Shown: one piece after another, positions 57,846-64,000 of the stretch
How the letters are laid out: each line of letters opens with the position of its first letter
How positions within the stretch are numbered: position 1 is the first letter of the stretch
From: Andrena cerasifolii
Taxonomy: Eukaryota; Arthropoda; Insecta; Hymenoptera; Andrenidae
Assembly (NCBI RefSeq): GCF_050908995.1
Contig: NC_135118.1
Location: 2,356,001 to 2,420,000, forward strand
DNA: 64,000 bases
Reading direction: 5' to 3'
Made by a program: the position numbers and the translations under genes
Notes under the pieces: model-generated
Told to the model about the DNA's origin: nothing
Databases searched by the model: none
The model's input: only the letters and a program-made list of their open reading frames with translations

Positions 57846-58001
57846 AGCCGGGAATCCACCGGGAGCTATGCTAAGCTGTGCTATGTTTTAGCTTAGTTTT
57901 TGGTGGAAACGGTTCCATAAGAATGTATTAAAGCTAGTTTTTTTTTAAACGTAGCATGGCATAGCAGAGTATGGCTTAACTTCTAGGTGGATTCCTAGGC
58001 T
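57846..58001. mobile_element. Short foldback MITE, 156 bp
   Basis: Left AGCCGGGAATCCACC and right GGTGGATTCCTAGGCT, followed inward by AGCTATGCTAAGC / CATAGCAGAGTATGGCTTA inverses. Flanks are TTA and CTA; family not determined. Confidence 0.65.
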
Positions 58002-58696
58002 CTATAATTAAAACGATTTCTGGAGTTCGAAATATCGATTGTTATAGGGAAAGAATAATGTTCCTTAGGGATAGATAAAAAAAGGTGTAGACGGATCGAA
58101 ACTGACCCAGATATGGCCGTCAGAATCGTCGGCTTTCCGAGGGTTAAAAACATAAAAAGTACTTCTGCATGAAAATTTAAAATTTAAGAGATGTCAACAA
58201 ATACCGTAAAAATGTTAATTTTGAAATAAATCACAAGTGGCGAAGATGTGATTGAACAGTTAACAAATTTAACAATAAATAAATGAAAATGGACACTCGT
58301 GTATACCGATTATATTAAAATGAAAAATGGAGTGCTTAGATTTTTTCAAGCGTACAAATTAGTTTAATCTTTCTATTTAGAACAGAATTATACAATTGGA
58401 CCATCATTGTGTAAATGCATAATTTTAAGACTTTGAAATCGTAACGATTTAAATAGTATGCATCAAAGTTTAGTTATCGTAATTTTAATACGAGTGTTAG
58501 AATACTTGCTGTATAAGAGTGTGAGATCCATTTTTATAATACATTAAAATGTAAAAAAGAATGCAAAAATTATATTGGATATTATAGTAATTCATAATGG
58601 CGTAAATGGATCGTAGCAATACATTTAGTGCATGTATTATTAGTATTTAGTTTATGGGCTTCTGGTCTTCGTTCCGAGCCAGTGAAGCGATCTTTT
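58002..58696. other. 3' flank of CCT7, gene-free
   Basis: AT-rich. No gene or repeat recognised beyond the possible TTAA-element end (CCGAGGGTTAA) near 58146. Confidence 0.4.
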
Positions 58697-61600
58697 CTAC
58701 ATTGGTCTTCCCATGCCTCGACCCATTGGAGCTTGTGAGTCCTGACCACTTTTCGGATTTTTTATTGTCTCATCCACAGATAGAATAAGGCACGCTGCTT
58801 CAGTTGCAGCAGTTAGCGCGTTAATTTTCACAACGGCAGGTTCCCACACACAAGTTGTCAGATTGTCACGAATATCTTCATTATTAATGTCAACGCCACA
58901 GTAGTGCACCCCTTGATGATTTGCCTGCCGCAGTTTGTTTAAAATGTTTGTTGAATCGAAACCAGCGTTATCGCACAATTGCCTGAAATTTATATTATTA
59001 CGTATACTCATGTCTTATGAACTAGAAACTGTGAATCTAATAAAACATGAACGGAAGATCACGATACACACCTCGGGATAACTTCCATTGCCCGAGCTAT
59101 CGCCCCAATTAAAAGTTGTTCTTTTCCTGCTATAACGCGAGAGTAGTCTCTTAAAGTTTTTGATAGCATCATTTCAATGGCCCCTCCTCCAGGAACGCCG
59201 GTATTAGTTTTGAATATACGCCTGACAACCATAATAGCATCGTGCAATGATCTTTCAGTTTCTTCCAAAAATTGTTCTGCCCCTCCGCGTAGTATAAATG
59301 TGCAGGTTTTAGCGCGTGATCCTTCATAGAAGAAATTGAATCTGGAAAGAGATACTCCATATAATGATTTTTTACAAAATATTTCAGTCGCCGAGTATCG
59401 TGTAGTGATGAGCGTGATACCGCTCAAGTAGTATCGATACCTAGCGGTGAAGTATCATGGCATCTCAAGCACGTATGAGTACCGTAGGTATCAGAAGGTA
59501 TCGATACCTAAATGATACCTACTCAAAAGGTTCGATCCTTTGTAGGTATCAACATCTTGGCTGGACTTGGTATTGATACTATTTGAACCCGAAACAAGCA
59601 TCCATAGGTACCGAAACAGGAATGAGTACTTGGAAAGAATCATTTCCCAAATGATAGCTGCAAAAGATTCAGTCCTTTAAACTCGACTGCGTTCGAGTCG
59701 GACAAGATACCGCACGACATCCAGATGGCGAGGACACCCAAGGCGATGCCTCTCCGCGTGTTGCGACTTTCGACCCTCGAAATGGTTGGAATATCCATTA
59801 AGAAGTGAGAAATCTTTCAGTTCCGCATTTCTCATCAGATCTTTGCGAAAACGACGCCAATCGATTCCTTACGTTTCGCCGATGAAACTAACACTAAGAA
59901 CGACGTAATTCAGAGCATAATGAAGGAACTTAAATGAAAATTTGATTTATATAATTTCACACCTAAGTTCGTTAAAAATAGTCCGATTTACATGAAATTT
60001 GGTATAATTATCGTTGGAAAAACATAAGAAATCCATCGGTATCATTTCCATATCGATACGATGAAGAATAAAGAATGCAGTTTTTCTTAAATATAAATCC
60101 TCGGTCGATGGCAGCGAATCGAGATAGGCGCCCCGCAGTCGAGGGTGAAATATTAATTTCAGCGCGTTAAGAAATTCTTTATTCTTCATTGTATCGATAT
60201 GGAAGTGATACCGATGGATTCCTTACGTTGTTCCAATGAAAATTACACCAAATATCATGTAAATCGGAATATTTTTAACGAAATTAGGTGGAGATTATGG
60301 AAATCAATTTTTCAAGTAATTTTCTTCATTATGGTCCGAATTACGTCGTTCTTGGTGTTACTTTCATCGGAAAAACATACGGTATCGATTGGCGTCGTTT
60401 TCGCAGAGATCTGATGAGAAATGCGGAACTGAAAGATTTCTCACTTCTTAATGGGTAGGTATACTAACCACTTCGAGGGGTTTTGTTTTCGGCACGTGGT
60501 GCCGGGCACCACTTTCTTTCACTAGCGTCGCGAGAAGATCACCCAGTACATCTATTTCGCTTTCTCTCGTTATATTCATTCTCTTTCCTCGTCCAACTAT
60601 TCAGGGGTCCCTTATTGCGAGACTTTGTATGCTCATCGCTGGACCCCAACGCAGTCGAGTTTAAAGGACCGACACTTTTGTAGGTATCATTTGGGAATCG
60701 ATACCTAAAGTACTCATTACGGTTTCGATACCTATACATGCTTGATTCCGGTTCGAATAGTATCGATACTTTACTGTTGCCGTGATACCACAATTCCACT
60801 CAGTACTCATTTTAGCTCCTACTGGTATCAAATGTCGATATCAAGTACTTACAATTTCGATACGTATCGAACCTTCCAAACGAGTACTTTGGGTACCCAA
60901 CTACTTGAAACTCATGAGAAAGACTGGTATCACACCCATGACTAGTATCGTGTACAAGTACCTTTCTCCACCAATTTGTTTCTCCTCGAACATTTCGCAT
61001 TTACCCAGATCTGATTCTTTAATGTCGTGCACCGTCGTCAAGATACTGCCACCGCAAGCTTTCATTGTTCTCTTCAAGTCCTCCTCTGGAACTCTGCCTG
61101 CGCAAAACATATCTCTGTCCGCGAAGTATTGCGTGGCGACGTCGCCAATAGGTAGCTTCGACAGCACAACTTGCGCTCCGCTCTTATGAATTTTATCCAG
61201 CTTATTGTACAAAATCTGCCACTCCGCGTCGACTATTTTTTGATATTCTAAAACATTATCCACGCGTACTTCCGCGTTATCTCTTTCCGCTTTAAGCTCT
61301 AACTCTATATTTAAGATGGCAAGTTTGCAGTCCTGATATTTTTTTGGCTGCATCTCAAACCCAGCGTAAGAAAAGGTCTTCTTGAAAGCTACACCTTCAA
61401 CTAATTCTGAATCTTCTAACGCTCCGCCGGAGACCTGTAATTAAAATATTCCTTCATAAAATATTGAAGTGACAAATTGTCCTTCGATAGTCACAAGCTG
61501 TTTCGCATAGTCACCTTTTTAATGCCTATCATGTTAAGAGGCAACATATCGTCGAGCATCATAACAGCTCTCACGACCATCTTACTGAAAAATTCTCTTT

Positions 61601-64000
61601 GCTGGTGAATTAATTTTGAACACATAGACGTGACTGCGCATTCCTCTGCAAGAGTCATTACTGATTGCGCATTACTTTTGTCCATCTTTATGCTGTGCTC
61701 GTTTATTTTGTCAATCGCTACTTGAAGCGCGAGACGAAGAGCTTTAATTATGATACGCGGATGAACTCCCTCCTCGATGAATGGTTTCATTTGCTTTAAA
61801 AATTCGCCTGCTAGTAAAACTACGCTTGTGGTACCATCGCCAACCTATAATGTAAAAAAGAAAAAGGAATTAGACTATTTTCACCAGGTTTGGGAATTAA
61901 GCGAACGCGGCGGCCAATTTTCAGAGGCAACGCCTTCTTTCTCCCGCCGCGCGTTTTGGCCAGGGTTGTCACCTTATCACCATATAAATCCCGGAGTACT
62001 ACACATTCCAACCCGGAGATTTGAATATTAACCCGGAGATGAAAAAAGCAAACAAATTTTGTTCTCGAATACCCGAAAAACAAATGTGCAATTCTTTTAA
62101 GCTTAAACAATTCAGAATTTAAAAGTATCTATTTTTTTTAATTAATAACTTCAATTGTATATAACATTAATACGATTGTATAATACCACAATTTTGTATT
62201 ATCTCATTTTTTTCTATAACCCGGAGATTTTCCAGTAAAACCGGAGCCCGGAGATTTGCTTCAAAACCCGAAGTCTCCGGGTGAAATCCGGAGAGGTGGC
62301 AACCCTGGTCTTGGCCCCCGCGGCGGCCCAGGTGATTGGAGCGTCTCAGGCCCGTACTGTGCCCGGATGGAAAGAAGTCGGTTGAAATATCACAGGGGTA
62401 AGAGGAGTTCTTCGCTCGCATTGGCTCTCCCCGCCCGTGTCCCGTTTGCTTACTTTGTATTCGTCGACGTTGTCGCGCCGGCCAATAGGGATATACTATT
62501 CGGACCTGATATTCGGACCACTAGAGTTTCTCGACCGACTTCTTTCCATCCGGGCACAGTACCACATGAATCGCGCGTGACGCATTAGGGTGACATTGTA
62601 TCAATAGATTTCCACATCGTCCCAGAGAGCACGATTGTCGATACATTTCTGTTTCGTCAACGCGCCACGTGCGGTTCACGTGGTACGGGCCTGAAGCGCT
62701 CCAAGCACCTAGGCCGCGTTTACTTAATTCCCAAGCCTGATTTACACGATATTAGAATATCCTTTTAATAACAAATTAATTGGTCATTCAAATTCATATA
62801 TATTAGCTATTCCACGTCAAAACGAATAGGTGAAAAATTTAGTTTCACCGATTCTCTTCAAAATTACAGCATTTCTCGATAACCTTGCAAAAACAAAGTA
62901 TACTGAATTCCAACGGCCTATGTCAAATAGTTTTCGAAATATGTAATGTTAAAGTTTCGAAAATTCAAACAAAGTCGGCTGACGCGTCATCACTTAAACT
63001 GTAATATCTCGGTCATTTTTAAAGATAATAACGTCTTGGGTTCATTTTAAAGCTGAAGGAATGCTTTCTCACACCGCATATAGAATATTTTGTTTTGAAC
63101 AATAGTAGGAATATCTGCTCATCATATAAAAGATTAGCAATAGAAGGTAGCAGATATTCCTACTATTTTTCTCGAGAATACCGAAAACACTGAAAGAAAA
63201 ATTTGTTTTAGCCCACCGTATATAAATACTTTCCTACGCTAGGATATTGTTTTGAAAACGCGTGCGTGCGGACTGACCATGCGATCCGTGCAGTTCCAAG
63301 CGGTCTGCACTATCGTAAGTTTTATTTTTTTGTTAATTGTTCCCAAAATCTCTCAGTTTTTTTAAAAAGGCATTTATTAGTTGAAGACTTAACGAATCGA
63401 ATGGTATTTTTTTCAAGCCGGACCGTAGGTGGGAACGATGTCAAATCGCGATTTGAAACGTTGACATCGATTACTGTTAAGTTTATTAACAATAAACAAA
63501 ATATTCTCTATACGGTTTGAGAAAGCATTCCTTCAGCTTTAAAATGAACCCAAGACGGTGGCATTATCTTTAAAAATGACCGACATATTACAGTTTAAGT
63601 GATGACGCGTCAGCTGATTTTGTTTGAATTTTCGAAAATTTAACATTAAATATTTCGAAAACTATTTGACATAGGCCGTTGAAATTCAGTACACTTTGTT
63701 TTTGCAAGGTTATCGACAAATGCTGTAATTTTCACGTGGAATAGTTCATATGTGCGACTCTTAATACTCGAGAAATATTTTATAAAATGTATGAACATCG
63801 TTGAGGTAACTACGGATCTCGAAGATGTTACCAGTCTATGTGTTCTTAAATCTAATATTCTCTGCGAGTATACTGGTAATGTCTCACTCGCTACAATACC
63901 GTTTTATTCTCCTCGCAGAGCCACAAATTGTCTACAAACTATCGCTTACTTCTGCGTCTTGTGACTTAGCGATATCCACCAAGGTTTTCGCCGCCGGATG
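58697..64000 (-). CDS. CCT7: T-complex protein 1 subunit eta (CCT7), 5' end outside window
   Basis: Subunit of the cytosolic CCT/TRiC chaperonin, which folds actin, tubulin and other proteins with ATP. Five exons are visible on the minus strand: 63950-64000 (incomplete at the edge), 61515-61844, 60962-61434, 59072-59341 and 58697-58982, all with GT/AG borders and consistent phases. Signatures in order: HPAAKTLVDIAKSQDAE, then VGDGTTSVVLLAGEF (nucleotide-binding GDGTT, split exactly at the intron), QMKPFIEEGVHPR, IGIKK|VSGGALEDSELVEG, NIELELKAERDNAEVRV, VDAEWQILYNKL, SKLPIGDVATQYFADRD, EEKQIGGER|FNFFYEGSRAKTC, ILRGGAEQFLEETERSL, TGVPGGGAIEM, NAGFDSTNILNKLRQANHQG and LILSVDETIKNPKS. About 470 residues are present; roughly 70-90 N-terminal residues are missing. 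Introns 2 and 4 are 80-89 bp; intron 1 (2105 bp) and intron 3 (1620 bp) are swollen by mobile elements. Confidence 0.96.
59403..60944. mobile_element. hAT-like palindromic element in CCT7 intron 3, 1542 bp
   Basis: Ends TAGTGATGAGCGTGATACC and (inverse) TAGTCATGGGTGTGATACC, flanked by the exact 8-bp duplication GTATCGTG (59395-59402 and 60945-60952). Both arms are rich in GGTATCGATACC words. The core (about 59790-60450) is a second palindrome shared with 47270-48669. Removing it leaves an intron of about 70 bp. Confidence 0.93.
61961..62307. mobile_element. hAT-like MITE with CCGGAGA words in CCT7 intron 1, 347 bp
   Basis: Ends CAGGGTTGTCACC and GGTGGCAACCCTG, flanks GTTTTGGC (61953-61960) and GTCTTGGC (62308-62315) matching at 7 of 8. 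The motif CCGGAG recurs at least six times in the interior. Confidence 0.82.
62357..62559. mobile_element. TA-flanked MITE, 203 bp (family of three, divergent arms)
   Basis: TA|CTGTGCCCGGATGGAAAG at the left and CTTTCCATCCGGGCACAG|TA at the right. The loop (CGCATTGGCT, TTTGTATTCGTCGACGTTG) matches 33255-33450 and 53648-53841, but the arm beyond the terminus differs. Confidence 0.85.
62808..63749. repeat. Long palindrome in CCT7 intron 1, 0.94 kb
   Basis: The left edge CTATTCCACGTCAAAA and right edge TTTTCACGTGGAATAG are inverse. Arms of about 250 bp mirror each other (GCTGAAGGAATGCTTTCTCA, TTTAAGTGATGACGCGTCAG). The loop holds an inner 19-bp hairpin AATAGTAGGAATATCTGCT at about 63101-63170. 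Flanks TTCATATA/TTCATATG suggest a duplication but do not abut the ends cleanly. Confidence 0.8.

Overview
This window looks like insect nuclear DNA, probably hymenopteran. It is AT-rich, has compact introns (about 70-110 bp when free of insertions), animal-type split genes and a dense load of DNA transposons. The species is not determinable from the sequence. I saw no tRNA, rRNA, CRISPR or bacterial-type operon.

Layout: 1-530 is a 53-bp satellite array. From about 0.5 to 48.7 kb I find no convincing intact host gene. The only hint is a short RG-rich C-terminal exon candidate near 1.2 kb. This part is a mosaic of non-autonomous DNA elements, often nested: hAT-like (8-bp duplications), TTAA-flanked (piggyBac-like), TA-flanked palindromes (Tc1/mariner- or pogo-like) and TTA/TAA-flanked CAAGGG elements. 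It also holds one decayed DD34E transposase, a pogo/jerky-type zinc-finger tail and one solo LTR. Two CpG-rich, GC-rich blocks (about 35.86-36.36 kb and 42.6-44.3 kb) stand out from the AT-rich background.

Host genes lie in 48.9-64 kb. A thiamine pyrophosphokinase (minus, five coding exons) and a C2orf69-like protein (plus, five coding exons) are divergent with 927 bp between their start codons. Next come a small type II membrane protein with glucosidase-II-beta-type cysteine modules (minus, two exons) and the chaperonin subunit CCT7/TCP-1 eta (minus, five exons, 5' end outside the window). For these I joined exons by splice signals, reading phase and family motifs.

The genes have no obvious shared pathway: thiamine diphosphate synthesis, a mitochondrial-linked hydrolase-like protein, an ER/Golgi-type membrane protein and cytosolic protein folding. 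What ties the window together is the mobile DNA. Several TPK1 and CCT7 introns have been inflated by hAT-like palindromic elements whose target duplications are still readable.
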